This document shows, piece after piece, positions 1-11,464 of a stretch of DNA of 64,000 bases; positions within the stretch are counted from its first letter, which is position 1, and each line of letters starts with the position of its first letter. The DNA is taken from assembly GCA_035578175.1 (NCBI GenBank), contig JAQMRL010000001.1:56381553-56445552 (forward strand), read 5' to 3'. Source of the stretch: Catonia carolina (Eukaryota > Arthropoda > Insecta > Hemiptera > Achilidae). Under the pieces are notes generated by a model. The model ran no database searches and was not told the DNA's origin. It saw only the letters and a list, made by a program, of their open reading frames with translations. The position numbers were made by a program, and so were the translations under genes.

Positions 1-686
1 TATTGAAGGGAAGAAATTGTCATCGCGCGACTAGAATTGGGCACACCAGATTAACGCTTGGGTATCTCATGACGTCTGGTGATGCTACAGTGTGTGGTAG
101 GTGCGATTTTCTTTTGGCAATCAAAACATGTATTGGCTCCGTCTGCTACGCAGCTCTGCGTTGGTGATTTAAGCTACCCTTCGAATTGCGGAATATAATC
201 GGCGACAAAAGCCATATTTAGATACGATTCTTAAATTTCTTCGATCCATCTGTATATATTTCAGTTGGGGCACGCCCCAGATCACACAGAACGTGCCCAT
301 AAAACTGCGGTTTAGCTACTCTATACTCGCCTGTTTTCGAGGTGTACGGGCGCGGGCCGTAGTACTTCCATGTGTGGTAGAGCCACGCCGTCGCACTTTA
401 GCGGCGAAACGAGCTCGACGGCGACTCTTCAAACGTATACACGAGTAATAAGGGAAGTGGTACGCCCAGCGGCTCACGTCCGCACCCACTCGATTGGGTT
501 TGGCCTCTTAAGGGTTGTGGTTTTGCCTAGGTAGCTTTCTGCGGCTACTAAACTGATTAAAATCACGTGAATTGGGTGTAGTCGGCCAAGGATCGAAAGA
601 TAAATACGCATGTATATATACAAGTGTGTTACTGTTTTGGGCGGAGCGGAATTTTGTATTTATTTAAACAGTAATATTAGCTTGAA
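1..686 (+). mobile_element. 5'-truncated I-like LINE copy A, left part
   Basis: Decayed C-terminal ORF2 and 3' UTR of the I-clade-like LINE whose near-complete copy lies at 1587-9480. Bases 1-250 align by eye with the ORF2 tail of other copies (for example 45030-45290): the 'tcatcgcgcgact', 'gacgtctggtgatgct' and 'tacgcagctctgcg' blocks are all present, but frameshifts and stops break the frame. Bases 611-686 resume the 3' UTR. The copy is interrupted at 260-610 by a GC-richer insert and at 687 by piggyBac-1; it continues at 11465. The left end lies outside the window. Family assignment rests on alignment with the other copies here. Confidence 0.8.
260..610. mobile_element. 351-bp GC-rich insertion of unknown type
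   Basis: Sits in the 3' UTR of LINE copy A and is flanked on both sides by tgtatatat (251-259 and 611-619), a candidate 9-bp target duplication in an AT-rich context, so partly low complexity. The insert is clearly more GC-rich than its surroundings, has no ORF, no terminal inverted repeats and no poly-A tail that I can see. Around 345-395 the string gggcgcgg followed by gtagtactt recalls the 3' half of 5S rRNA. It could be a 5S-related SINE piece or a non-autonomous element; the type is not established. Confidence 0.5.
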
Positions 687-1101
687 CACTTTAGCTACCA
701 GGTAAAATGTGTGGTAACTGCCTTTGACCCAGCCATTTTCTTTGGGAAATTGCATTTGGACCAGAAGTATTTTATTTAATTTTCTGTCTTTTTAGAAGCC
801 AAAACTTATGTTGAACCTGTTAAGTTTTAGAAAAACTCCAAAAGGGGCCCAAAAAACGGGTGTGCTCATAAATGATTCACATGGTCCCAACAACCTGCAT
901 TTTGTATTTGATTTTGAAGACCATGTGCATCATATGTAAGCACAGTTATTAAAAAATTTAAAAACAGAAATTTCACCAGAAAAAAACTTTTATATATTGA
1001 TCATATGATATAAAATTAAAATGGTTAATTAACAATTAACATTTCATATTATTAAAACATGATAAATGAGTAGTCTATTGTTCACTGAGTTCTGAGTTAG
1101 G

Positions 1102-1590
1102 TTAGGATTCTGGAAGGCACTTGTGCTTGTTGAAAAAACATGGCATGCACATTTTACTTGCAGGACAACTAGGGCATCTAGTAGAACACTGTTTGCTTCT
1201 TTTTATTGCTATCACCCTATCAAATTTAGCAGAGAAAATTTCATAACAAACGCTACAACGCTGCCTCCCTGGAGTGTCAATCAATTGATGTTTTTGTTGC
1301 TCTTCAAAGCCGGGTTCTTCTGCATTCTAATGATTCAACAGGCCAAGAACAACATATTCTCGAAAAGCAGTTATGCTAAGTTTTTTGTCAGTTAAACTGT
1401 TGTACACGTAATTTGCATTAGCAACTGCTGTATTTAAAATAATATCAAGTGCTACTTTACGGTACCATTTAATACTTTTGCGCAATGCGTTGGCATAAGA
1501 CGTTTTCTGATCCGATACATCAATGAAACATTTAGCTTTGTTATAATGCAGAACTGGGTTTGGTTTTCTAGTTATACCACCTCTATTTTT
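1102..1590 (-). pseudogene. piggyBac-1 transposase, C-terminal part
   Basis: Continuation of the transposase across the LINE insertion. From the LINE poly-A end the frame reads through the third catalytic Asp region (YNKAKCFIDVSDQ), the 'RKSIKWYRKVALDI' block and an in-frame TAG at 1327, then a cysteine-rich C-terminal domain: C-x2-C, C-x3-C-x2-C, C-x2-CF-x3-H (RCSVCYEIF ... CMPCFFNKH). Such RING/PHD-like fingers are typical of piggyBac C-termini. The stop is at 1102. The GGVD motif common in the family reads CFID here. The open frame listed upstream to 1725 is LINE 3' UTR, not transposase. Confidence 0.85.
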
Positions 1591-1594
1591 TTTA

Positions 1595-2039
1595 AGGCGA
1601 AAAACCTTAGCGAGGTTATCATCGCCTGCTGTTCTACACAAGGGTGTAAAAAAGCCCGAATGCAGAACGCCTTTTATATATATATATATAATACTTAAAA
1701 TCTTATAATCTAATATCACAGACAAATTAAATAAAAAACGCTAAAAAACACAAAAACATATACACATAAACGTAAACCTAATATCACAGTCAGAATAAAT
1801 GACAATAATAACATTGACACTTATATAATTAAAATCTTAAAAACTAGTATCACAACCAAAAAAAATTAAAAATACATTAAAAATAAAAAATATCACAGAC
1901 ATAGGACGTCGCAAAAGGCTGTAAAGGGGCCTCATAATAAAAACACAGACATATATATACAACTTACAACTAATATAAGAATATATATTATAGAATAAAA
2001 ACTATTTACACATATAAAACATTGAAACACCCCAGACTG
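1595..2039 (-). other. 3' UTR and 3' end of the full-length LINE
   Basis: AT-rich 3' UTR with the recurring blocks seen in every copy: 'ggcccctttacagcc', 'tgtgatatta', 'tgtgatactagtt..taagattttaat', then the terminal stem-loop pair (1598-1655) and a short A-run at about 1587-1594. A (TA)n tract lies at 1675-1690. Confidence 0.75.
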
Positions 2040-2117
2040 TCAGACACTGTTGTACACACTAATGGATCGTAAAAATTTTAAAGCCACGTCCAAAATGGGG
2101 CTTTCATCACCGAGTAT
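2040..2117 (-). pseudogene. LINE ORF2 extreme C-terminus beyond the LTR
   Basis: The last codons of ORF2 (ending FLRSISVYNSV, stop at 2040-2042) lie on the other side of the LTR insertion. The same tail is uninterrupted in copy E (45215-45296), so the split is specific to this copy. Codons immediately upstream in the open frame (2118-2234) are LTR sequence. Confidence 0.85.
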
Positions 2118-4041
2118 TGTCACTCCCCCCTCTATCCGCACTGATAGGTTGGCCCAGGGGTTGACAAAAAACAAGGAAGCCAAAATAAAAAAAGAGTTGT
2201 TGCATATGATTGTAATTGCACAAAGAAAACACATAAATAAAAATATAATATAATTAATTAAACAGTAATAAATCCAAGTTGTTTCTTTTATTCTAATAAA
2301 AATAGAAAAATAGCTACACGAACATAATTTAAGTTATTACAAAATTAAATACCTGAATAAATAATTTCAGGAAATTTCAAGAAAATCTCAAAAATGAATT
2401 TAAACTACAATATTTAATGAATAATAAGATTCAAATAGTTATTATTTTAAGTATTCATTATAACAGATACAAATTGACCAAAATTAGAAACTGATTTATT
2501 TATTTTAAAAGAATTTACTATTGTAAGAAAAAAAAAATTTTAAATGGAAGAATTAATTTTACATAAGATCAGATCATTGTCTGTAAATAGTATAATAAAT
2601 GTATTGCGTACCATGGTAGCTTTTACCAAAATTATTAAAGAAAATAAAAAAAACAAAATATATTTAAAAAAAAATAAAAATTGATAATAATAAAAGCCAA
2701 GATTATAGATAAAGAAAATTCATTATAAAAGAGGAAAACATGATAATGTTTTTTGATTTTAAATATTTTTAAGTAATATAATAGGCAAGTTCGTTCATCA
2801 ATATTTTCAGTTCAGGACATGCACAGTACAGGCAAACATTCCTGACAGACGCAGAAACGTTCAAGTAGAAACAACAGAATTTTCAAAAAAAAAATATATT
2901 ATCCAAACATACCGGTTTGCAGAAATCAAACCTTCCAGGATAGAATCGATGGTTAACGGCCGAATTAATCAGATGAATAAATTAAACTGCCACTGCATGA
3001 AGTGACATATGTTTAGCTGCCAAATTTCTAAATTCGGGAATCGAATCCGGGAGAGTCATCCTCCGGAACCAACGTTGTGCAAGGTAAGGTGAAAGGCACT
3101 GCTATCCAAAACTTCAACCCTCCAAATTGTTAGAACAGAAAATATTCCTGAATCGAAATGAACCCATAGTAGAAATCTCCTATAGCCGAACCCTGGACAA
3201 AAAACGACTATCGTCAAAAGAGAAAAAGGTAACACTTCATGAACAGAAGTAGCAAAATGAAACAAAGCAAAAGAAAGACAAAAACACAAGGAATACTTCT
3301 ATAGATTGCGACCAACATAAGCCAAAGGCAAAATAACCAAAAGGCAAGAACAATAGATTAAATTGCCCTACACCTTAACTAAAACCCACATAAGGTTGAA
3401 AGGTATAGGTCAACAACCGAACAGAAGAGAAAAACATAGGCAAGAATCGAACAAAGCAAAAGCAAAATGAATCAATCCAAAATTTAAAATTTATAATTAA
3501 ACAAAATTGATTAGCGCAATCTCTAGAAATATTCGACAACAAAACCAAAAAAACTTACCAAAATAAATTTGGGCGACGAAATCCAAAAAAAAAAATTTAA
3601 GAACAAGTTAGAAAAAAACAACCCGGAAAAGACTGATAAAAATTTACGTAACATCATTAGATGTAAAAAAAACAGCAGATAAAAATTAAAGAATCATAAT
3701 TAAACATTAGCAATAATCATTATGCAACATTAAAACCAAAAACGACATTCTTTAACTAAAAGAATAAAAAGTACAAAATCGGCGAAACATTTTAATGTAA
3801 TAGAAGACTACCGTACCATTTCAATACACAATCAAGAGTGCACGTCGAACCAGGAAAAGTAAGGTACATAATTAAATTAGCAGAAATTAAAATTCAACTC
3901 AGGCTAGAATAGTGCAATAGAAAAACGCTAGATAGCAACAGCTTGCGGTGAACAGAATTAATTATTAATACAAACAGAAATGCGGCGCCAAGATATGAAA
4001 CAATAAATCCCAACAGTAACGTATTACAATAAGACGTTACA
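2118..4041. mobile_element. solo LTR (1924 bp), TSD GTAT
   Basis: Starts TGTCACTCCC and ends GACGTTACA: the TGT...ACA ends of a Gypsy- or BEL-type LTR. It is flanked by GTAT on both sides (2114-2117 and 4042-4045), and deleting it rejoins the LINE ORF2 C-terminus in frame. No gag or pol coding is visible inside, hence a solo LTR from recombination between two LTRs; a small non-autonomous LTR element is the alternative. It is long for an insect LTR and very A-rich on the plus strand in its right half. Orientation cannot be told. Confidence 0.7.
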
Positions 4042-7000
4042 GTATACACCTTAAATCAGAGGGAATCTTGAATCGCCGACGCAGAGCTGCGTAGCAGACG
4101 CAATCAATTAAAACATGTTTGACTGTCAAAGGACAATCGAATCTGCCACAAATTGGAGCATCACCAGACGTCATGAGATACCCATGAGTTAATCTGGTGT
4201 GCCCAATTCTAAGTCGCGCGATGACAACTTCTTCCCTTCTGTTCTTCCTCAGTGACGTATCCCAGGGCTTAACATTATCTTTTATTTCACGAAGCTTGTT
4301 GCCATGAGAGCCAGTCCATTCTACCTGCCAGGAATCAGTGATGACACGCTTCACCAGGCCCACGAAATCTGACACAGTCAGATATTGCGTGAAGGCCGGT
4401 TGGCGTGCCGCCTCCTTAGCGGCCAAATCAGCAGCCTCATTTCCCGAGATTCCAGCATGACCCGGAACCCAGCAGAAAACAACGCTTACTCCTCTATCGT
4501 TAAGCTGCTTCACGGTGCCGTGGACATCTGCAACTAGCGGGTGGCGTGAATATATATCACTAATTGACTGCAGGGCACTGAGCGAATCAGTGCACACCAA
4601 CACCCGACGCCCACGCACACAGACTACAGACAGAGCTTTACTAATGGCATAAAGTTCAGCCGTGTAAACACTGGTTCCCGCAGGTAATCCAAACAAATAG
4701 GTTCTCCCATTGGCAACAAACGAGCAACCAACTCCAACATCCGACTTTGATCCATCAGTGTATACAACCGTAGATGGTTTAATAGCTTCAACTAACTCAC
4801 TGAAAATGCTATTAAATACCACAGAACTTGTGTCTGCCTTTGAGTATTTACACATTTCAAAGTTAAAGTGTAACTGAGCGATAGTCCAGGGTGGAAATAG
4901 ACACGAATTACTCGGGTAGACACGAGGCATCGCAATATCGAGGTTATTGCGTATCTCCAACGCTCTTACACCGAATGGTGAAGGTTGTCGGGCGTTCATC
5001 AGATGCAAATCATGACAGGGGTTATTGAGAATGATATCATGCAAAAAATGATAAGGTCTAGCTTTCAACTTAGCAAAGTACGTCAATATAAGCTGCTGGC
5101 GACGTCTGTGTAACGACATTTCTCCACTTTCAACTAAGATGCTGACAACAGGGCTAGAACGGAAGGCACCTGTAGACAATCTTAAACATGAATTGTGGAC
5201 CGTGTCAAGCATTCTCAGAGAAGTGGGAGTAGCAGATGAGTACGCTACAGCACCATAATCTATACGTGATCGCACTAGAGCCTTGTAGAACCTTATCATA
5301 CATGATCTATCGGCTCCCCAACCTGTACCTGTAAGAACACGCAGAATATCAACCACCTTTAGGCACCTAGTCCGTAGGTCTTTAATATGCGTAACCCATG
5401 TTAGTCTTTTATCGAATATTACACCTAGAAACCTGATTTCAGTGCTAACTTTAATATGCTGACCCATTAAATACAGTCTTGGAACACTATCAGTCCGAAT
5501 CCGGCAAAACTGGATGCATTTAGTCTTTTCAGGAGAAAAATTAAAACCAGTCTGCCGTGACCATTCCTCAAGACGGTATATAGTAAGCTGTAGGGCTCGT
5601 TCAGCTGAAACAACATTTCTAGATGCAACATATATCGCAAAATCATCTACAAACAAAGAACATTTAATAGGGTACACGCAACATTTCACAATATTGTTTA
5701 TGGCAACCGCAAATAGAGTACAACTAATTACACTCCCCTGCGGTATACCATTTTCCAAATCAAATCTGTTCGACAAACTCTGACCAACCCTTACACGAAA
5801 TGATCGGTCATCCAGAAAGTCTTTAATGAAGGCCAACATGTTCCCAGCGATGCCCCACTCCCGCAAGGTATTAAGAATACCTCGTCGCCAAGCCGTATCA
5901 TATGCTTTTTTAAAATCAAAGAATACGGCAACGAGGCGCTGCCGCAATGCAAACGCATTGCAGATAGCCGTCTCAAGGGCCACCAAGTGGTCTGTCGAAG
6001 ACCTCCCTCTCCGAAAACCGCTCTGTTCAGGAGCGAGGAAGTTATTCTTTTCCAGATACCACATGAGACGACTATTCACCATTCTTTCCATCACCTTACA
6101 TACAACACTTGTTAATGAGATGGGGCGATAGCTAGAGGCCAACGTTTTATCTTTGCCAGGTTTGAGGATCGGGACAACAATTGCTTCTTTCCAAGATTCT
6201 GGAAGCTTTCTAGAAGCGTATATTTTATTAAAAATATGTAGTAGTTGCCTTAAGCCAGAATCTGGTAAATGCGCTATCATCGAAAGTGTAATTTCATCTC
6301 CTCCAGGCGAGGTATTTCGAGAAACTTTGAGCGCTTTTCTTAATTCAGGCATTGAAAAAGGAATGTTCAGAGGATCATTTGTGTCCGCTATATGGAAAGG
6401 AAGAGATTCAATGGTTTGCTTATGATTTTGAAATTGAGTTGAATATGAAGACGTGAGAGACGCTGATCTTAACGAAGAACCAATTGCATTCGCAATGTCG
6501 ATTGGTGACGTAATCACGGAACCGTCAGTTTGCAACCCTGCAACTCGGTGCGGAGACGTCCTTCCACACACGGACCGCAGTCTTCTCCACACCGTTGTCA
6601 CAGGGGTACTCCTGTTAATATCTGCAACATAACAGCTCCATGACTCTCTCTTACTCTCTAGAAATACACGCCTACAGCAGGCCCGAGCTCTTCGGTACGC
6701 TTCCAGGTTTGCATCCGTAGGTCTGCGACTAAAAATGCGCAAGGTCCTACGGCGGTCCTGAAGTGCCTCCTTACAACGATCATTCCACCAGGGTACCGGC
6801 GGACGCCGCGCTTTTCCCGATGTTTTAGGAATGCTCTGGGCAGCTGCTGCAGACATCCTCTACAAAGGAAGACAACAGCTTTCGTGCATCATCATCATCT
6901 TCATATTCAGATTCCATTAAACTTGAAAACTCATTCCACCGTGCAAGCTTTTCTATCCATCGTTTCGGAAGGTCATCGACAGGCTGGTAGTCAAAAAATT

Positions 7001-7658
7001 CGACCACCACCGGTCGGTGATCACTTCCGTACAGGTCTGGCAGTACTCTCCACATCAACCTTGGAACAATGGACGGGCTACAGAAAGTAAGGTCCAAGCA
7101 CGACCAGGATCCTGTTGAGGATGACATGAATGTTTCAGATCCATCGTTCAATAGACATAAGTCTAAATCACTCCGGACCCTCTCCACCATGTGACCTCTA
7201 CCATTGCACAGTGAGGAGCCCCAAGAATAATGGTGACCATTGAAATCTCCTAAGACGATATATGGAGCTGGTAACTGTTCCAGCAATTCTCTCATGGCTA
7301 GGTATGAGATGTCTGTGTTTGGTGGTAAATAAACATTACACACGAAAACCGACACCGGGACAGTTATCCTGATTGCCACAGCCTGAAGATCCGTTTGGAT
7401 ATCCAGACTCATCCCCTGCATTGACTGGTGAAGTAATATTGCAACGCCATCACCAGGGCCACCATGCAGGGAATCTTTCCTAAACATTTCGTATCCACGA
7501 AAGGATAATCGGATATCAGGTTGTAACATCGTCTCTTGCAGGCAAAGCGCAAACGGACACTTATCCCGGATCAATATCTTTATATCTTCATACCTAGACC
7601 GGATCCCGCGAACATTCCATTGAATTAAACTATTAAAGGGTATTTCGCAACGGAGGAG
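4042..7658 (-). pseudogene. LINE ORF2: endonuclease, RT, RNase H (frameshifted)
   Basis: Polyprotein for target-primed reverse transcription. The open frame begins at 7658, just after a TAA; 'IQWNVRGI' opens the APE endonuclease, with LQE, 'YIVLGDFNGHHYSW' and 'GSDHRPV' following. No in-frame ATG precedes this domain. A frameshift at about 6825-6856 moves to the next frame, which is open for 939 codons: RT with 'AVFFDFKKAYD' (D314) and 'LFVDDFAIY' (D404, D405), then RNase H with D701, E734, D757, H800 and D810, and a C-terminal CCHC ('CGRFDC...KHVLIDC'). All catalytic residues are present. The frame is ended by the LTR insertion at 4041, whose first bases supply TAA. Confidence 0.88.
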
Positions 7659-7665
7659 TTACGTT

Positions 7666-8922
7666 TCAAACACAATTTTTCTCCTTCCCTTTTTTCCCTT
7701 TTACTTGTATAAAGCCCTTTTCTAGGGCCGATGAATCTCCTATCATATCGTGGATCTTGGACCCAGACGGAGGAGATTTTAGAAATTTAGACGCTTCCGC
7801 TGGAAGCGTCTTGGATACTGAAAGGGGTTTTCCCTTTGAGGTAGAGGCTGTCTTACTTGACAGCTGAGCTTTTGTACTCTGGGTCGCAGAAAGGTTACAC
7901 GCTTGAGACACTGAGCTCTTTGAACCAATTTCTGTTTGCTTGGTGCTTAATAACGCTTTTAGTGCAGAAGTTAGGGAAGCAACCTGTTTAGTGAGGTTCT
8001 CAACAACACTCTTCAACTCAACGCATGACGAGCACTCACCAGACACACGAGACTGAACACTAGTTGCAGTTGCAAACGAAATGTCAGGCTGGACTGCATT
8101 TCGAATGCTATTTAGTTTTCTGTATTCGCTCCGGGCAGCGGGAAAGGAAAGCTTCTGTTCAGACGAAATTTTCTGAATTTCCCGTTCTTCTTTATACTTG
8201 GGGCATTCTCGAGACCTTGCTGAATGACTTCCTTTACAGTTTGCACACAGTTCTTTTTCAGAAGTGCATTCGCTGTCTAAGTGGTCAGGTGAACTGCACT
8301 TTGCGCAAATCGCAGGTTTTTTGCAGTTAGTTTTCGTATGTCCGTATTCCTGGCACTGAAAACAGCGCAGAGGGTTTGGGACATACGGTCTCACTCGAAC
8401 AGACAAGTAACCCAACTTAAGACGATCCGGAGGTTGTGGGGTGGAAAATGTTATGATAAGTGTCGGGGTACCGACATCAATTCCATTTTCCCGACGCGTA
8501 ACTCTTTTGACTTGCGTCACTCTCTGGGAGGTAAGCTCCTCCAATAACTCAGCCTCAGACATATCTTGTATATCTCGAGAGTAAACCACTCCTCGAGATG
8601 AGTTGAGGGATCTATGCGGTTCTACAGTGACTGTAGTACTTCCTATTTGTGTAATTTTAACAACGCTGCTACTTTGCTTCGCAGACGTTGTTTCAATTAA
8701 CAAAGTACCATTTCTTAGTTTTTTAATTGAATGTGGCGAGCCACAAACCGACTGCACAGACCTGTTAATAATGAAGGGGGAAACTTTTGATAGCGACCCT
8801 TCTTCTGCAACACAACGAACAACAAAAAATTTGTCCGTGTTACTTAATACACCACTATCACTATCGTCAGACAAGCTAGACCATAGTCTTTTAAAACCAA
8901 GGGAAGATTGTTTGGTTGACAT
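7666..8922 (-). CDS. LINE ORF1 protein (gag-like, three CCHC knuckles)
   Basis: 418 aa, intact, ATG at 8922. RNA-binding ORF1 protein of an I/Jockey-type LINE, expected to package element RNA into a ribonucleoprotein. Visible parts: a basic/serine-rich N-terminus, a region of about residues 30-180 with alternating hydrophobic strands like the RRM-like gag core, then zinc knuckles C187-x2-C190-x4-H195-x4-C200 and C206-x2-C209-x4-H214-x4-C219 (both classic), and a third variant C226-x2-C229-x3-H233-x6-C240. The C-terminus is rich in S/T/K with a short heptad-like stretch. The stop TGA (7666-7668) lies seven bases before the TAA that opens the ORF2 frame. Confidence 0.85.
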   Translation of the reverse strand: MSTKQSSLGFKRLWSSLSDDSDSGVLSNTDKFFVVRCVAEEGSLSKVSPFIINRSVQSVCGSPHSIKKLRNGTLLIETTSAKQSSSVVKITQIGSTTVTVEPHRSLNSSRGVVYSRDIQDMSEAELLEELTSQRVTQVKRVTRRENGIDVGTPTLIITFSTPQPPDRLKLGYLSVRVRPYVPNPLRCFQCQEYGHTKTNCKKPAICAKCSSPDHLDSECTSEKELCANCKGSHSARSRECPKYKEEREIQKISSEQKLSFPAARSEYRKLNSIRNAVQPDISFATATSVQSRVSGECSSCVELKSVVENLTKQVASLTSALKALLSTKQTEIGSKSSVSQACNLSATQSTKAQLSSKTASTSKGKPLSVSKTLPAEASKFLKSPPSGSKIHDMIGDSSALEKGFIQVKGKKGKEKNCV

Positions 8923-9480
8923 TATCTAAGTGCTTTTCCAGTCATCGTGAAAGCAAGGTGCGGGCGGAGAGATGACCCGCGCACGCCGCAGGTCCCTAGT
9001 AAAAAGAAGGACCCGGCCGAGTACTCCCGGCAGCCATCTCCCACATATTTCATCCGGGCCGGGGAGTCAGGTACTGCCTGACCCACTGATACCGACGTCC
9101 CAGAAGCTCGCACGCAGCAGTAAGAGCTCCGACACTCTTACCCATGGTCCACTTCTTGCCACAGTACCGAAGCGACTGGAAGGGCTAAAGGATGGCGCAA
9201 AGCCTCGGCAGAGCAAGCTCACAGCAGCACAACCACAGTCCAGACCTTCCAATCCGGAAAGGGTTACGCACGACCAGCCCACATCCCATCCTCGCCAGCA
9301 TTATAAATGTGTGTAAGAAAACTCTGTGTATGTGTTGTGTGTAGGGTATGTAAATGTGTGTGTTGAAAGAAAGTGTGGTGTGTGTGATGTAGTATTATTG
9401 TTGTGTGTAGTGTAAGAGCAACCTGTGTATAGTTTTGAAAAAAGGTTAGCTCTTAGCTGGGGTCCCGGGGTTGCCACACC
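8923..9480 (-). other. 5' UTR of the full-length LINE
   Basis: GC-rich leader upstream of ORF1 (8923-9290), then a TG-rich low-complexity stretch (about 9300-9425, seen as runs of tgtg on the plus strand). LINEs of this group carry an internal promoter here; I see no specific motif to place it. Short open frames on either strand look like by-products of the GC-rich composition. Confidence 0.55.
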
Positions 9481-9484
9481 CGAA

Positions 9485-10885
9485 CACCCACATATGGACA
9501 TCAACCAAAATAGGTTTATATCTTGTGGTCAAAAATTTAACTTCCTTACGGTCCTTCCACTTTCCCACAATCACTCCTCCATTACTTTGTAGAGCTTTTA
9601 CTTCTCCTCTTCGAAGCTTTGCGTTTAAAACAGTTTCAGGATTATGTTTCCTTCTTGATCGTAGCGTTCCCGTGAGGTGTGTTTTTTTGCTCAGCAAGTA
9701 ATTTGCTAAGGAAATGCTAGTATAAAAGTTGTCAGTGAACAATTCTCGTCCCTCGTTCAGAAGTGGTGAAACTAAATTTTTGACAACATTTTCTGTTACA
9801 CTGACATTTTTATTTTTATTTTTCTCCTTGCCACAGTATATTTTCATCCGTCATGTATAACCTCCCTCTAAGCATAACTTATACACCTTTATTCCATATT
9901 TATGACGTTTGCTAGCATTATACTGGCGAAAGAAAAGCCTACCACGGAATGGGATAACTGATTCATCAGTACAAATTTTCTTTGATGAAACTAATGTTTC
10001 TTCAAACTTTGAATTAATCAAATGAACCAGGTGGTCAATCTTGAAAGTCCTGCTCTTTTTATCATCCAGTAAATTATCTGCAAAATGGAGCATTGCCAGT
10101 AGGGATTAAAATCTGTTTCTTGGCATTAATTTACACACACGGTTTTCATATAGAATGTCTTGACGCCAATATTTCTTTATATTCGTTACTCTATTTAAAC
10201 CCATCCACATTAATATACCGAGAAACCTTCTAATTTCGTTTTCATTTGTGTCCTGCCAGGTATTCACAATACTGTACTGTGAAATACTTTCGTTCACAGT
10301 TCCTTCAATTACACGCAGACTGGCATACAAATTAGTTTCCCTAACGATTAATTCTATGATTTCATCATCAACAAATAACTTGTAAAAATTGAAACAGTTC
10401 TTTGTATTGGCAATCAACCCATACACTTTTTCAGGTTTTACTTCACAAGGTGGATCAGAATTAAATGTAAATTTCTTTAGTTGCCTACCTTTTATTCGAT
10501 TCCAAGTAACATGTCTCTGTGCTAAAGGTCGTTCAGTATCACTGCACGACTCATCTTCTGGCAGTTGGTGTGCTACATGAATATCGCCGACTGGACCTGA
10601 TACAAGAACTTGAATTTCTGCTTCATTATTCATATCTACATCGTTGTCACTCTGAACTACTGGAATATCCATATTTACGACATTGATTTGTTGAACTGCA
10701 CGTGATGGAATATAATTTTCAATGTTATCGTCGTCCGTTTCACTAGAAGCTGTCGTTTCGGGAACGTAGTTCCCATCATCATCGTCTTTTTGTAGTTCAT
10801 CATCGTCTGTATCATCTAAACTTTCATCACTCATATCACCAAAAGCATTTACAATATCATCAATCGACATTTTTCGTCGTGACAT
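9485..10885 (-). pseudogene. piggyBac-1 transposase, N-terminal two thirds
   Basis: DDD transposase of the piggyBac superfamily, which cuts and pastes DNA at TTAA. The likely start is the ATG at 10885 (MSRRKMSIDDIV), followed by a long acidic region rich in D/E/S, as usual in this family. Then come the 'NEIRRFLGILMWMGLNRV' block, the first catalytic Asp region (TDESVIPFRGR), 'GIKVYKLC' and the second Asp (FTDNFYTS). One reading frame carries through but has two in-frame stops: TAA at 10106-10108 (after PRNRF) and TGA at 9851-9853 (after GGYT). The frame runs into LINE 5' sequence at about 9480, so the protein is doubly dead. The C-terminal part is at 1102-1590. Confidence 0.88.
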
Positions 10886-11464
10886 AATAGAACAATTTTC
10901 AATCCACGGATGAATGAATACTATAATAAACAACTAATACAACTAACTAACAGTAAACACACGCTACTCACTCGATTACACTTCACAATAAAATACGTTT
11001 ACAGGTTATGTACTGGGTGATAATTTTTAGCATTCACGGCCAGTGCCATTACAATCATCATGTGTTTATATTCATAGATGCACTTCCAATATAGTCCATT
11101 TTACCCTTTTTATTAAGTTTTATTATATTTCATTCATTTAAATATATTTCCTAGACGTAAAAATCGAACTTATAGGCTCAGAAACAGGACAAAATTAAAA
11201 AAATCATAAAAACATTTAGAAGCATAAAATTAGCGGACCAAAAACATAATACATGTTTACAGGCCCAGAACAGCTGATCCAGCCATTTTCCGTAATGCTA
11301 TTGGTGCTTAGTATTGATGCACTTGCGTTTAAAATGGAACTTTTGTGTGCTCACATAGAATGCACATGGTATTTTGTAACTGACACTTGTGCTCATATAT
11401 TATGCACATGGTATTTCTTAACTGACACTTGTGCTCGCATATAATGCACATGGTAGCTAAAGCG

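Larger units (their letters stand above)
1587..9480 (-). mobile_element. near-full-length I-clade-like non-LTR retrotransposon
   Basis: About 7.9 kb including a 1.9-kb nested LTR, so about 6 kb of LINE. Order on the minus strand: 5' UTR (about 9480-8923), ORF1 gag with zinc knuckles, ORF2 with APE-type endonuclease, reverse transcriptase and RNase H, a long AT-rich 3' UTR (2039-1600), the conserved terminal stem-loops and an A-run. RNase H after the RT plus a CCHC gag places it near the I/R1/LOA group; I favour the I clade. It lies inside the piggyBac-1 coding frame. I could not find a clean target-site duplication, so the 5' boundary is good only to about 20 bp. Confidence 0.85.
687..11464 (-). 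mobile_element. piggyBac-1 element, split by a LINE
   Basis: Inverted ends read C-R-C-TTTAGCTACCA from 687 inward and, reverse-complemented, from 11464 inward. The right end abuts TTAA (11465-11468); the left is TGAA (683-686), a one-base decay of TTAA, the piggyBac target. Removing the element joins the LINE copy A 3' UTR smoothly, which confirms the boundaries. Without the nested LINE the element is about 2.9 kb, normal for piggyBac. The transposase runs on the minus strand (10885 to 1102) and is interrupted by the LINE at about 9480/1590. Confidence 0.85.

Noticed and set aside
1123..1395. 90-codon plus-strand ORF
   Set aside because: Antisense to the piggyBac-1 Cys-rich C-terminus.
2050..2253. 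67-codon plus-strand ORF
   Set aside because: Spans the LINE/LTR junction and is antisense to the LINE ORF2 tail; a shadow frame.
3015..3060. B-box-like string (gaatcgaatccgg) inside the solo LTR, suggesting a minus-strand SINE
   Set aside because: No matching A box at the right distance and no tail or target duplication.
8064..9316. Several plus-strand ORFs of 69-114 codons
   Set aside because: Antisense to ORF1 or in the GC-rich 5' UTR of the LINE; no motifs.
1560..9500. Target duplication for the full-length LINE
   Set aside because: Candidate strings near both ends (ggtggta, gtgggtg) do not match exactly; left undefined.
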